This document shows positions 43,900 to 53,293 of a stretch of DNA of 64,000 nt, one piece after another; the stretch's first letter is position 1; each line of letters starts with the position of its first letter. Below the pieces are notes generated by a model that saw only the letters and a program-made list of their open reading frames with translations, had not been told where the DNA came from and made no database searches. This DNA comes from JANQPX01 sp039197065 (GTDB lineage: Bacteria; Pseudomonadota; Alphaproteobacteria; Geminicoccales; Geminicoccaceae): the NCBI GenBank assembly GCA_039197065.1, contig JBCCUL010000008.1, forward strand, positions 232,401 to 296,400. Reading direction: 5' to 3'. The translations under genes and the position numbers were made by a program.

Positions 43900-45338
43900 C
43901 CTCCCCGCCCCCCGCAGCCGATCGCGCCGAATCAGAGAAGCGGGAGAAGCTTCTGCTGGTCGACGATGACCCCGGCATCCTTCGCCAGCTCACCTGGTCC
44001 TTCCCGGATCGAGACGTGGTCACCGCCTCGGACGAGGCGACGGCGATCGAACGCTTTCGTGAGCACAGCCCGCGGGTCGTCTCCCTCGATCTCGGCCTGC
44101 CGCCCGATCCCGACGGCTCCAGCGTCGGTCTCGACATCCTGGAAAAGGTCCTGGCCATCAATCCCAGGACCAAGGTGATCGTGGTCTCCGGCAGCGAGGA
44201 CCGGGACGACGCCATCCAGGCGGTGGCGCGCGGTGCCTGGGACTTCTTTCAAAAGCCGATCGACGCCGAAGCGCTCGGCTTCATCGTCAAACGCGCCTTT
44301 CACGTCGCAAGGCTGGAGGCGGAAAATCAGCGGCTGAAATCAGGTGCCGGCCAGGCGCTGCCAGGGGTCATCACCGCCGATCCGGGCATGCTCGAAGTCT
44401 GCCACACGGTCGAGCGCATAGCACCCACCTCGGTCAATGTTCTGATCCTGGGCGAGAGCGGCACGGGCAAGGAACTCTTGGCGCGCGCCGTCCATGAAAA
44501 AAGCCAGCGGGCGGGCGAGCCCTTCGTTGCGATCAACTGCGCCGCCATTCCGGACACGCTCCTGGAAAGCGAGCTCTTCGGCTACGAGAAGGGTGCCTTC
44601 ACCGGCGCCACGCGCCAGGTCAAAGGCAAGATCGAGACCGCGAATCGCGGCACGCTGTTTCTCGACGAAATCGGCGATATGCCCTTCAACCTGCAGGCCA
44701 AGCTGCTGCGCTTCGTCGAGGAACGCCGGATCGAGCGCCTGGGCGGTCGAAGCCAGATCGAGGTCGATGTGCGCATCGTGTCTGCGACCCATCAGCCTTT
44801 GATGACGCGCGTGGAGGAGGGACTGTTCAGGCAGGATCTGCTCTATCGGCTGGCCGGCCTGACCATCGAGATCCCAGCGCTCAGCACGCGCGGCGACGAC
44901 ATCCTGCTGCTTGCCCAGCATTTCATTGAGACATTCGCTGCCGAACATGGCCGCCCCGCGAAGCATCTGGCGGAGAACGCCAGGCGCCTGCTGCTGGCCC
45001 ACAACTGGCCCGGTAATATCCGTGAGCTTGCGAACACCGTGCAGCGGGCCGTGATCCTCGCCGAAGGCGGGACGATTCGAGCCAGCGATCTCAGCCTGGA
45101 TGCCAAGCCTGGTGCATCAGCGGCAACGGAGACCTCCCCCCTTCAGCCGCCGCCGACAGAATTCATCTCGCTTAGAGACGCGCGCGACCATGCCGAGCGT
45201 CTCGCCGTCGATGCCGCTGTCAAGAAATCGGCGGGCAACCTCTCGACCGCCGCTAAGCTGCTCGGGATCAGCCGCCCCACCCTCTATTCGCTGCTTCGCC
45301 GGCACGAGGAGCCGGGTCAAGCCTCGGCGGATGCCTGA
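43896..45338 (+). CDS. prsR: PrsR-type sigma-54-dependent response regulator
   Basis: 480 residues. The receiver domain (~17-140) has the acidic pocket 'LLVDDDPG' and phospho-acceptor Asp65 ('VVSLDLGLP'). The AAA+ domain has Walker A 'GESGTGKE' (186-193), the sigma-54 contact loop GAFTGA (233-238) and 'GTLFLDEIGDM'. A Fis-type helix-turn-helix ends the protein ('AAKLLGISRPTLYSLLRR'). The family is the PEP-CTERM-box response regulator, predicted to activate sigma-54 promoters of EPS and PEP-CTERM genes. It is coupled to prsK. Confidence 0.93.
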   Translation: MTSPPPAADRAESEKREKLLLVDDDPGILRQLTWSFPDRDVVTASDEATAIERFREHSPRVVSLDLGLPPDPDGSSVGLDILEKVLAINPRTKVIVVSGSEDRDDAIQAVARGAWDFFQKPIDAEALGFIVKRAFHVARLEAENQRLKSGAGQALPGVITADPGMLEVCHTVERIAPTSVNVLILGESGTGKELLARAVHEKSQRAGEPFVAINCAAIPDTLLESELFGYEKGAFTGATRQVKGKIETANRGTLFLDEIGDMPFNLQAKLLRFVEERRIERLGGRSQIEVDVRIVSATHQPLMTRVEEGLFRQDLLYRLAGLTIEIPALSTRGDDILLLAQHFIETFAAEHGRPAKHLAENARRLLLAHNWPGNIRELANTVQRAVILAEGGTIRASDLSLDAKPGASAATETSPLQPPPTEFISLRDARDHAERLAVDAAVKKSAGNLSTAAKLLGISRPTLYSLLRRHEEPGQASADA

Positions 45339-45405
45339 CACACCCCATCACGACCTGACGATCGGAAACCCGAAGGCCACCACCAAGGATTGAGAAAAAA
45401 CGCCC

Positions 45406-48174
45406 ATGATCAGCCAGCATCGCACCAAGCTCGTTTCAACCCTGTCCGCCATCGCCCTTCTCGGCTGGCTCGCCTTCGATCAGGCACCGCCGGCTTTTGC
45501 CGACGCCGCGCAGTCCGAGAGCTTCGTCGATGATGCGCGCAAGCGCCTGGCGCAAAGCGATCCGCAGGCGGCCGTCATTCAACTGAAGAACGCCCTTCGG
45601 GAGGATCCCGAAAATATCGAAGCGCGGCGTCTTCTGGGTGAGCTCTATCTTAGCCAGCAGCGTTTCCCGGAGGCGGAAAAAGAGCTGCAGCGTGCCTATG
45701 ACGCCTCCCCCGGCACCGATGCCATTATCCTTCTGGGCCGCGCCCTTCTTGGTCAGAGCAAGACCGATGAAACGCTGGAGCTGATCGGCGAAACGGACGG
45801 GGTCGACGCAGAACAGAATCGCGCACTTTCGCTTCTCAAGGCCGAGACATTGCTGATCCTCGAGCAACCGGCCGAGGCGCGCGAAGCGCTTGCCGCCGAG
45901 ATCGAGGCCAACCCGCTGAACATCGACGTCGCCCTGACCGACGCGCGCATCAGCCTCGCCGAGCGCGACATCGAAGCCGCCAAGATCAAGGTGGGACGCG
46001 TTCTGGAAATCGATCCCGAATCGGCCGCGGCCTGGATGCTCGATGTCCAGATCAAAAACGGCGAGGGCCGTTTCGCCGACGCCCTGACCTCGCTCGACAG
46101 GCTGACCGAGCTGGCACCGGGCAATGATCGCCTGAAGGTGATGCGCGCCGAAATCCTGATCCGACGCGCCAAGTTCGACGATGCCGAGCAGATGGTCACC
46201 GACGTCCTGCAGCGCCAGCCCGACGATATCGCCGCCAATTTTCTCCTGGCGACGGTCCAGTCGAACAAGGGCGAACTCGAAGAAGCCGACGCGACCCTGC
46301 GCAAGATCGCTGATGTCACCCGCGACATCGACGAGGTGACGCTGCTTTCCGGCGTGGTGAAGCTGGGCATCGGTCAACACGCTCAGGCCGAGACATTGCT
46401 GGCGAAATATATAGCGCGCACGCCGGACAATCTCCCGGTGCGCCGTCTGCTCGCCGGCCTTCAGCTCAAGCAGGGAAGTGCGCGCGCCGCCATCGACACG
46501 TTACGTCCGGTGACCGGCGCCGATTCGACCGACGAGATCAGTCTGCAGCTCAAATCCAGCGCTGAGATCCGTATCGGCAATGTCGATGCTGCGCGAGAGA
46601 CCCTGACGCAGCTGAAAGGTCTCGGCAAGCCGACCTCGGCGTCACAGGCCGCCACCCTTCTTTCCGTGCTGAACAGCCCGGATGAGCAAATGCCTTCGGA
46701 CGAGGCGCGCCTCGACATGGCCCGGGTTCTCGATCTGATGCGCAATGGCCAGGGTGCGGAAGCGCTCTCGGCGGCGAGCGCTCTTGCCGAAACCCATCCG
46801 CGCAATCCCTTCGCTCTCAATCTCTACGGCATGGCCCACCTGCTGAACCATGGCGACGAGGAAACCGCGCGGAAACTGTTTGAAAAATCGATCGATCTCG
46901 ACCCGACCTACCTCGATGCGCTCAAGAACATCGATCGCCTCGACATTCGCGCGGCCCGCTTCGACATCCTCGAAGAGCGCCTAGTGAGCCGAATCGAAAG
47001 CGGCATCGATCCGGAGACGACCGCCCTTACTCTGGCCCATCTGCAAATAAGCCAGAAGCGCCCTGACGATGCGCTCGCCACGCTTCGCGAGCAAGCGGCT
47101 TCCCAGGCGGATTCGGTCTTGCTGCGCCGCGCTCTGCTCGCCAACGCCGTCCAGCAAGGCCGTAAGGACGAGGTCTCGGCCGTCACCGAAGAACTTCTCA
47201 GGCTTGGCGACAACGGCAACCCGGTCGCCTACAGCGCCGCGGGCGATCATTTCTTCAATACCGGCGACTACGAGGCTGCGGTCTTCGCCTACACCAAGCT
47301 GAACCAGACAAGGCCGGACACCCCACAGCTTCTGACGGCGCTCGCTCAAAGCCAGTACCGGGCGGGCGACATCGAGGCGGCGCGCGCATCGCTGCAGCAT
47401 CTGCGCACACTGCAGCCCGAGAACTTCGTCGCCAACAACAGCCTGGTCGATCTCGACATCGAGGCCGGCAAGCTGGACGACGCCATGGCTTTTGCCGCAA
47501 GCCTGAAGGACGTGGCGCCTGCTCAGGCGGCGAGACTTACCAGCAAGATCCTGATGGAGAAGAATGAGGGTGGCCAGGCGATCGCCGTCCTGGAGCAGGC
47601 TCTGGTCGAAACGCCGTCACCGTCGATCACGCGCGCCCTCTTTCAGCTTCGCCAAAAGCTCGGCCTGCTGGACGAGGCCGTCCAGGGCCTGAAGAGCTGG
47701 GTCGCCACCAATCCGGATGATGTCGGCTCCCTCGATCTCCTCGGCGACGCCCATGTCGCGCGTCAGGAACTGGATGCGGCGCTTCCCTATTTCGAGCGGG
47801 CGCATCAGCTCACCTTGAACGATCCCGTGCTGATGAACGACCTTTCCTGGGTGCGTCACGAACTCGGCCGCCCCGGGGCGGAGGCGTTGGCGCGCAGGGC
47901 TTATCAGATGAGCCAGAACCCCGCGATCAGCGACACGCTCGGCTGGATCCTGGTCAAGAAGGGAGAGACCGAGGACGGCCTTCGTCTCCTGCGCGAGGCC
48001 CATCAGGGCCTGCAGGACAATCCGGACGTCCGCTTTCACCTCGCCTATGCGCTCCATAACAGCGGCGATGCGGAAGGTGCGAAGGCGCTGCTGCGCGAAC
48101 TCGAGAACTGGCCGCAGCCCTTCATGGAGCGGGAGCGAGCGCTCGAGCTGCTGCAGCGGCTGAAGAGCTCCTGA
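45406..48174 (+). CDS. prsT: PrsT-type TPR protein (XrtA/PEP-CTERM system)
   Basis: 922 residues. A signal or anchor sequence covers ~1-33 ('LLGWLAFDQAPPAFADA'). The rest is a continuous array of tetratricopeptide repeats, about 24 helix pairs, for example 'ARRLLGELYLSQQRFPEAEKELQRAYD' and 'FHLAYALHNSGDAEGAKALLRELENW'. This length and position after prsK-prsR match PrsT, a periplasmic/outer-membrane scaffold of PEP-CTERM EPS systems. There is no lipobox. It starts 67 bases after prsR. Confidence 0.9.
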   Translation: MISQHRTKLVSTLSAIALLGWLAFDQAPPAFADAAQSESFVDDARKRLAQSDPQAAVIQLKNALREDPENIEARRLLGELYLSQQRFPEAEKELQRAYDASPGTDAIILLGRALLGQSKTDETLELIGETDGVDAEQNRALSLLKAETLLILEQPAEAREALAAEIEANPLNIDVALTDARISLAERDIEAAKIKVGRVLEIDPESAAAWMLDVQIKNGEGRFADALTSLDRLTELAPGNDRLKVMRAEILIRRAKFDDAEQMVTDVLQRQPDDIAANFLLATVQSNKGELEEADATLRKIADVTRDIDEVTLLSGVVKLGIGQHAQAETLLAKYIARTPDNLPVRRLLAGLQLKQGSARAAIDTLRPVTGADSTDEISLQLKSSAEIRIGNVDAARETLTQLKGLGKPTSASQAATLLSVLNSPDEQMPSDEARLDMARVLDLMRNGQGAEALSAASALAETHPRNPFALNLYGMAHLLNHGDEETARKLFEKSIDLDPTYLDALKNIDRLDIRAARFDILEERLVSRIESGIDPETTALTLAHLQISQKRPDDALATLREQAASQADSVLLRRALLANAVQQGRKDEVSAVTEELLRLGDNGNPVAYSAAGDHFFNTGDYEAAVFAYTKLNQTRPDTPQLLTALAQSQYRAGDIEAARASLQHLRTLQPENFVANNSLVDLDIEAGKLDDAMAFAASLKDVAPAQAARLTSKILMEKNEGGQAIAVLEQALVETPSPSITRALFQLRQKLGLLDEAVQGLKSWVATNPDDVGSLDLLGDAHVARQELDAALPYFERAHQLTLNDPVLMNDLSWVRHELGRPGAEALARRAYQMSQNPAISDTLGWILVKKGETEDGLRLLREAHQGLQDNPDVRFHLAYALHNSGDAEGAKALLRELENWPQPFMERERALELLQRLKSS

Positions 48175-48189
48175 GCTGAGGGTCAGGAT

Positions 48190-50097
48190 ATGTGCGGCAT
48201 CGCCGGCTTCGCGCCAAAACCGGATCGACCAGCGCTCGATGCAGCCACGCTGCAGCGCATGGCCGGCATGCTCGCCCATCGGGGCCCCGATGCCGAAACC
48301 TTCATGGTCGATCAAGGGTTCGGGCTGGCGCATCGCCGTCTTTCGATCATCGACGTCGAGGGCGGCGACAACCCGCTGGAGGATCCGGACGGCGCCGTCT
48401 CCCTTGTGTTCAACGGCGAGATCTACAACCACCTTGATTTGCGCGCCGAGCTCGAAGCCAAAGGGGCTCGGCCATGCACCGGAAGCGACGGCGAGGTGAT
48501 CGTTCATGGTTACCTCGCCTGGGGCCTGGACGGCATGCTGGCCCGGATCCGCGGCATGTTCGCGTTTGCCCTCTACGATCGTCGGGACCGCGTCTTGTAC
48601 CTTGCGCGCGACCCCTTCGGCATCAAACCGCTCTACCACAGCATCACCCGCGATGCCCTGGTGTTCGGCTCGGAAATCAAGGCGATTACCGGCGCCCTGC
48701 CAGGTCCATGGGAGATGTCGAGACGTGGACTCCTGCAAAGCGCCTGCCTCGGCTTCACGCTGGCGCCCGAGACCATCTTCGAGCGCGTCCAATGCCTGCC
48801 ACCCGGCAATGTCGCCACCTGGCGCGAAGGGCGGCTCGACTTTCGTCCCTATCACACGCTGACCTTCGCGCCCGACCGCGAGCGCAGTGATCCGTACGAG
48901 CTCTGGCACCGGTTCCGAACGACGGTCGAACGCCATCTGATGAGCGAAGTGCCGCTTGGCGCCTTCCTCTCGGGCGGCGTCGACTCGGCGGCTGTGGTCA
49001 CGGCCATGGGCGAGACGTCCGGGCGGACGATCGATGCCGTCACGGTCGGCGTGGATGCGCCCGGCATGGATGAACGCGACCATGCCCGCATGACCGCCGG
49101 TGCGCTCGGCAATATCCGTCTGCATGAAGAAGTCGCGAGAGCATCGATCACCGAGCTTCTTCCAAAGCTCGCCTGGCATCTGGATCAGCCCTTCGCCGAC
49201 AGTTCGGCCGCACCCACCTGGATGGTCTCTGAGGCGGCGAGGCGTCACGTCACGGTGGCGCTGTCCGGTGATGGCGGTGACGAGAACTTCGCAGGCTACC
49301 GCCGCACCCGCTTCGATGTTCTGGAAGACCGCATCAGGCGGCGTGTGCCGGCGCCGATAGGGCGCCATTTCATCGAACCGCTGGGACGCGCCTGGCCGAG
49401 TTCACCGAGGCTGCCGCGTCCGCTTCGCGCCGGCACGCTGCTGAAGAATGTCGGCAGCGACTGGCTGGACGCCTATATCCGCTCGATGGCGCGCATTCCC
49501 GAGACCAGGGCGCGCCGTCTGCTGAACCAGGACGTGCTGCCGGAAGAGCCGCTGCGCTCCGGATTCGAGGGGCATGCCAAGGCTGCCGAAGGCCTTGATC
49601 CGCTCTCGCGTACGCTTGCCATGGACTTTCGCACCTGGCTCGCCGACGACATCCTGGTCAAGGTCGACCGCATGTCCATGGCCCACAGCCTGGAAGTCAG
49701 AGTGCCGCTGCTCGACACCGACTTCGTCACCTATGCGGCAGGCCTTCCGACCGACGCCAAGCTCAGCAAGGGCCGCGGCAAGCAGCTGTTCCGCAAGGCG
49801 CTCCGCAACCGCATTCCCCATCAGGTGCTGGATCGCCCCAAGCAAGGCTTTCACCTGCCGCTGGATGCCTGGCTGACCGGTCCGCTGCAGCTTCGGCTGC
49901 GATCCCTGGCCTCCGACCGAAGAGCCAGGATTGCCGATTATCTCGACCTCGACCTGCTGAAAGGCTCGATCGAGGAACACACGCAGCGCAGCGCCGATCG
50001 CAGCACCGAGCTCTGGTTCGCGCTGATGCTGGATGCCTTCTTGACCCACGGCGCGCAGGCAACCGCCTCTCAACATTTGGAGGCGGCCTCGCTTTGA
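48190..50097 (+). CDS. asparagine-synthase-like amidotransferase of the EPS locus
   Basis: 635 residues beginning 'MCGIAGF': Cys2 is the glutaminase nucleophile after Met removal. The class II glutaminase domain covers ~2-190 ('AHRRLSIIDVEGGDNP', 'FNGEIYNH'). The synthetase domain has the PP-loop 'FLSGGVDSAAVV' (~259-270) and 'LSGDGGDENFAGY'. Length and context match the exosortase-system-associated amidotransferase family rather than housekeeping AsnB. The target is presumably a carboxyl group of an EPS sugar or a peptide. It begins 15 bases after prsT. Confidence 0.92.
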   Translation: MCGIAGFAPKPDRPALDAATLQRMAGMLAHRGPDAETFMVDQGFGLAHRRLSIIDVEGGDNPLEDPDGAVSLVFNGEIYNHLDLRAELEAKGARPCTGSDGEVIVHGYLAWGLDGMLARIRGMFAFALYDRRDRVLYLARDPFGIKPLYHSITRDALVFGSEIKAITGALPGPWEMSRRGLLQSACLGFTLAPETIFERVQCLPPGNVATWREGRLDFRPYHTLTFAPDRERSDPYELWHRFRTTVERHLMSEVPLGAFLSGGVDSAAVVTAMGETSGRTIDAVTVGVDAPGMDERDHARMTAGALGNIRLHEEVARASITELLPKLAWHLDQPFADSSAAPTWMVSEAARRHVTVALSGDGGDENFAGYRRTRFDVLEDRIRRRVPAPIGRHFIEPLGRAWPSSPRLPRPLRAGTLLKNVGSDWLDAYIRSMARIPETRARRLLNQDVLPEEPLRSGFEGHAKAAEGLDPLSRTLAMDFRTWLADDILVKVDRMSMAHSLEVRVPLLDTDFVTYAAGLPTDAKLSKGRGKQLFRKALRNRIPHQVLDRPKQGFHLPLDAWLTGPLQLRLRSLASDRRARIADYLDLDLLKGSIEEHTQRSADRSTELWFALMLDAFLTHGAQATASQHLEAASL

Positions 50098-51212
50098 CCG
50101 ATATCCTGCTGCACGTCTTTCCGAGTTTTGCTACAGGCGGCGCCCAGACCCGAACCATCGATCTCGCCAACACGATCCTTGCGGACAAGAAACATATCTT
50201 CGTGTCCCTGGATCGCGACTTCAGCGCCGCTCAGGGTCTGCAGGGGCATGTGCATCACGCGCTGCTCTCGATCGGCTGCAGGCGCTCCGGCCGGCCTGCC
50301 TTCGACAACCTCAAGATGTTTCGCCGCCTGATGGCCGAACGCCGTCCGGCAGCGCTCCTCACCTACAATTGGGGGGCCATGGAGGCGGCGCTTGCCAACC
50401 GCATCGCCCCGCTTTGTCCGCATCTGCATTTCGAAGATGGCTTCGGGCCGGACGAAGCGTCCGGACGGCAGCTGCAACGACGCGTCTGGACCAGGCGACT
50501 GGCGCTCTCCGGGAGGAGCACCATCGTCGTTCCCTCCAAGACGCTCTTGGGCGTGGCGCGCTCCATCTGGCGTTTTCGCAATACACGCCTGCACTACATC
50601 CCGAACGGCATCGACTGCACGCGCTTTGCCGAGGCCAGCACAAATGGCAAAACCCCGCTCCGCGCCCGTGAGGATGAGATCCTGATCGGCGCGGTCGGCG
50701 CCCTTCGCGCCGAAAAGAACATGGCCAGGCTCCTTCGCCTTTTCGCCGGGCTAAAGACCGATCGGCCGCGCCGCCTGATCATCGTCGGCGAAGGGCCCGA
50801 GCGCGCAACGCTGCAATCGCTCTCAGAAAGCCTGGGCATCGCCGAGACCACCCACTTCACAGGCGAAGTACAGGATCCCGAGAGCATCCTGGCCGAGCTC
50901 GATATCTTCGCGCTCACCTCCGACACGGAGCAGATGCCTTACTGCCTGATCGAAGCCATGGCGGCAGGCCTTCCCATCGTCGCGACCGACGTCGGCGACA
51001 TCAGCTCGATGCTGTCACCGGCGAATCAGCCCTTCGTCGCAACACCTGAAGCGGAAACGCTCCTCTCAGCCCAGCTGCAGCGCCTGATCGAACGGCCGGA
51101 TCTCAGGCGAACGATCGGGGATCTCAACCGTCGCCATGCCGAAGCGAGCTTCGATCGCCAGGCGATGCTGGAGCGCTACCAGGACCTCTTCTCAAGCCTG
51201 ATCCCGGGGTAA
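50094..51212 (+). CDS. GT4-type glycosyltransferase of the EPS locus
   Basis: 372 residues starting at a TTG that overlaps the amidotransferase TGA (TTGA). Two Rossmann domains are visible: N-terminal 'HVFPSFATGGAQTRTIDLANTI', C-terminal 'VGEGPERATLQSLSESLGI' and the donor-site 'TSDTEQMPYCLIEAMAAGLPIVATDVGDI' with its E-x7-E. It resembles the sugar transferases associated with PEP-CTERM/EpsH1 loci. It should add a sugar to the lipid-linked repeat on the cytosolic side of the membrane. Confidence 0.9.
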   Translation: MTDILLHVFPSFATGGAQTRTIDLANTILADKKHIFVSLDRDFSAAQGLQGHVHHALLSIGCRRSGRPAFDNLKMFRRLMAERRPAALLTYNWGAMEAALANRIAPLCPHLHFEDGFGPDEASGRQLQRRVWTRRLALSGRSTIVVPSKTLLGVARSIWRFRNTRLHYIPNGIDCTRFAEASTNGKTPLRAREDEILIGAVGALRAEKNMARLLRLFAGLKTDRPRRLIIVGEGPERATLQSLSESLGIAETTHFTGEVQDPESILAELDIFALTSDTEQMPYCLIEAMAAGLPIVATDVGDISSMLSPANQPFVATPEAETLLSAQLQRLIERPDLRRTIGDLNRRHAEASFDRQAMLERYQDLFSSLIPG

Positions 51213-51216
51213 GCCC

Positions 51217-52068
51217 ATGTCCGTCTCGGCCATCATCTTGAGCTTCAACGCCGGCAGGGACCTGGACCGCTGCGTGCGTTCGCTGATCGACGTCGAAGGG
51301 CTTCGGGCCGGACGGGATCAGATCCTGGTGATCGACAATGGCTCGACCGATGACAGCGGGGCTGTCATCGAACGTTTGACCGGCGCCTTTCCCGGCCTCG
51401 TCGACGCAACCTTGCTGCCCGCCAATCTCGGCACGACGCTGTCCCGCAATCTCGGCTTTGCCAAAGCGACCGGCGATCATCTCCTGGTGATCGACAGCGA
51501 CATCCAGTTCCGAACGCCAGTCCTTCCTTCGATGATCGAACAGCTCGACGCTGACGACGGCATCGGCATCATCGCGCCGAAGCTGATCTTCCCGGACGGC
51601 CGGGATCAGCTATCCACCGACGTCTTTCCGACGGTGCCGCGCAAGCTGGAGCGCTTCTTTCGACTTCGCGCCCTTGAGCGTCAAGGCCTAAGCGGCCCGC
51701 AGCCGAGCAAGGCCGTCGACTATGCGATCTCCGCCTTCTGGCTGATGAAGCGCGAGCTGATCGATCTGGTCGGCACGCTGGACGAGCGCATCTTCTACGC
51801 GCCGGAAGACGTCGATTTCTGCCTGCGCGCCTGGCTGAACGGCAAGCGCATCGTCTATCGGCCGGACCTGGAGGTGGTGCATGACGCGAAGGAGCGTTCA
51901 CGCTCGCTGAAGAGCCTCGTCTTCACCTGGCGCCATATTCGCGGGCTCGCCTACTTCTTCAGAAAACATCGCTACGCGTTTAGCGCTGACGCCCTCTACC
52001 GACGAATAGACGGCGCTTCCAAGCCAGCGATCACCCCCCACGAACTCGAAAGCGGAGCTCAGGGATGA
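51217..52068 (+). CDS. GT2-family glycosyltransferase of the EPS locus
   Basis: 283 residues. The GT-A fold starts 'VSAIILSFNAGRDLDRCVRSL'; 'VIDNGSTDDSGAVIERL' binds nucleotide and 'LLVIDSDIQF' supplies the DxD. The later 'DERIFYAPEDVDFCLRAWLNG' is the acceptor/catalytic segment of rhamnosyltransferase-like GT2 enzymes. Four bases separate it from the previous gene, and its stop overlaps the FemAB gene start by four bases. Confidence 0.9.
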   Translation: MSVSAIILSFNAGRDLDRCVRSLIDVEGLRAGRDQILVIDNGSTDDSGAVIERLTGAFPGLVDATLLPANLGTTLSRNLGFAKATGDHLLVIDSDIQFRTPVLPSMIEQLDADDGIGIIAPKLIFPDGRDQLSTDVFPTVPRKLERFFRLRALERQGLSGPQPSKAVDYAISAFWLMKRELIDLVGTLDERIFYAPEDVDFCLRAWLNGKRIVYRPDLEVVHDAKERSRSLKSLVFTWRHIRGLAYFFRKHRYAFSADALYRRIDGASKPAITPHELESGAQG

Positions 52069-53177
52069 ACAACATCAGCGAGATGAGCGCCATCCACGGA
52101 TCGGATGCGATCGCAGACGAAGCGCCGCCAGTGGACATCACCGTCGCCGGCGATTGGGATGCCGACGCCTGGAACAGCTTCGCCGAGAAAGCCGGCACGG
52201 ATGGCCATTTCCACGCCTATCCCTGGCGCAACGTCATCTGGCGCGCGCTGAAACACCGCCCCCACTACCTGATCGCCCGTCAGCAGGGAAAAACCACCGG
52301 TATCCTTCCGCTGTTCGAGGTCAACAGCCGCATCTTCGGCCGGTCCCTGATATCCGTTCCCTTCCTGAATGGCGGCGGCGTGCTCGCCGATGACAGCGCG
52401 AGCGTCGTCGCGTTGCTGAGCCATGCCCTCGACCTCATGCAGCAACGCGGCTGCCACTATACCGAACTCCGCCACCGCATGCCTTTGGCGATGGCCGAAA
52501 ATCTCACCACACGCCAGCATAAGGTCGCCATGCGGCTCGACCTCCCAGATGACCCCGACAGGCTGTTCCAAAGCTTCAAGGCCAAGCTGAGGAGCCAGGT
52601 CAGACGTCCGGCCAAAGCCGGCGCTCGCGCGCAAGTGATCAATGGCCAAAACGTCGTCGAGCGCGATCTCGACGCCTTCTACCAGGTTTTTTCCGAGAAC
52701 ATGCGCGATCTCGGTACGCCGGTTTTCCCAAAGGCGCTTTTTCGGGAAACCGTCACGGCCTTTGGCGAGCAGGCCTGGCTCAGCATCGTCTGGATGGACG
52801 GTCACCCCGCCGCCGTTGGTCTGATGGTCGGTTTTGGTCAGGCGATCGAGATGATCTGGGCATCGTCGCTTCGCTGCTTCAACCGGCTTTCCGTCAACAT
52901 GCTCCTTTATTGGGAAGCGCTGCGCACCGCGATCGAGCAAGGCTATCAGGTCTTCGATTTCGGACGCTGCACCGCCGATGGGCCGACATTCCGCTTCAAG
53001 GCCCAATGGGGTGCTAAGCCGACGCCGCTTCACTGGTATTATCTCGGTGACAAGGCCCGGATCCCCGATGTCAGCCCCACCAATCCACGCTTCCACCTAG
53101 CCGTGCGCGCCTGGCAGAATCTCCCGGTGCCGATCGCCAACCGCCTAGGCCCCGTGATCGCGCGCGGCCTGCCCTGA
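52065..53177 (+). CDS. FemAB-like GNAT protein (XrtA/PEP-CTERM system-associated)
   Basis: 370 residues. Two tandem GNAT-like halves are present: 'FHAYPWRNVIWRALKHRPHYLIARQQGKTTGILPLFEV' in the N-terminal half and 'FDFGRCTADGPTFRFKAQWGAKPTPLHWYYL' near the C-terminus. These sequences are the signatures of the FemAB-related proteins found in exosortase/EPS loci. FemAB enzymes transfer amino acids from aminoacyl-tRNA; the substrate here is unknown. It is the last gene of the operon, followed by a 116-base gap before pepN. Confidence 0.92.
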   Translation: MNNISEMSAIHGSDAIADEAPPVDITVAGDWDADAWNSFAEKAGTDGHFHAYPWRNVIWRALKHRPHYLIARQQGKTTGILPLFEVNSRIFGRSLISVPFLNGGGVLADDSASVVALLSHALDLMQQRGCHYTELRHRMPLAMAENLTTRQHKVAMRLDLPDDPDRLFQSFKAKLRSQVRRPAKAGARAQVINGQNVVERDLDAFYQVFSENMRDLGTPVFPKALFRETVTAFGEQAWLSIVWMDGHPAAVGLMVGFGQAIEMIWASSLRCFNRLSVNMLLYWEALRTAIEQGYQVFDFGRCTADGPTFRFKAQWGAKPTPLHWYYLGDKARIPDVSPTNPRFHLAVRAWQNLPVPIANRLGPVIARGLP

Positions 53178-53293
53178 GCGAGGCCGCAAGCGCCCCGTAA
53201 ATCTCACCTTCAGGCCTTGTCGGAGGCCGGTCGCTTCGCCAGATTGCGCGAAGAAGACCGACACGCGCTTAGACTGAGATGAGAGGATCAATC

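Noticed and set aside
47617..49368. 583-codon open frame on the minus strand
   Set aside because: It is antisense to prsT and the amidotransferase gene, both with clear family matches. Long antisense frames are expected in GC-rich coding DNA, and its composition (Arg, Gly, His-rich) is unnatural.
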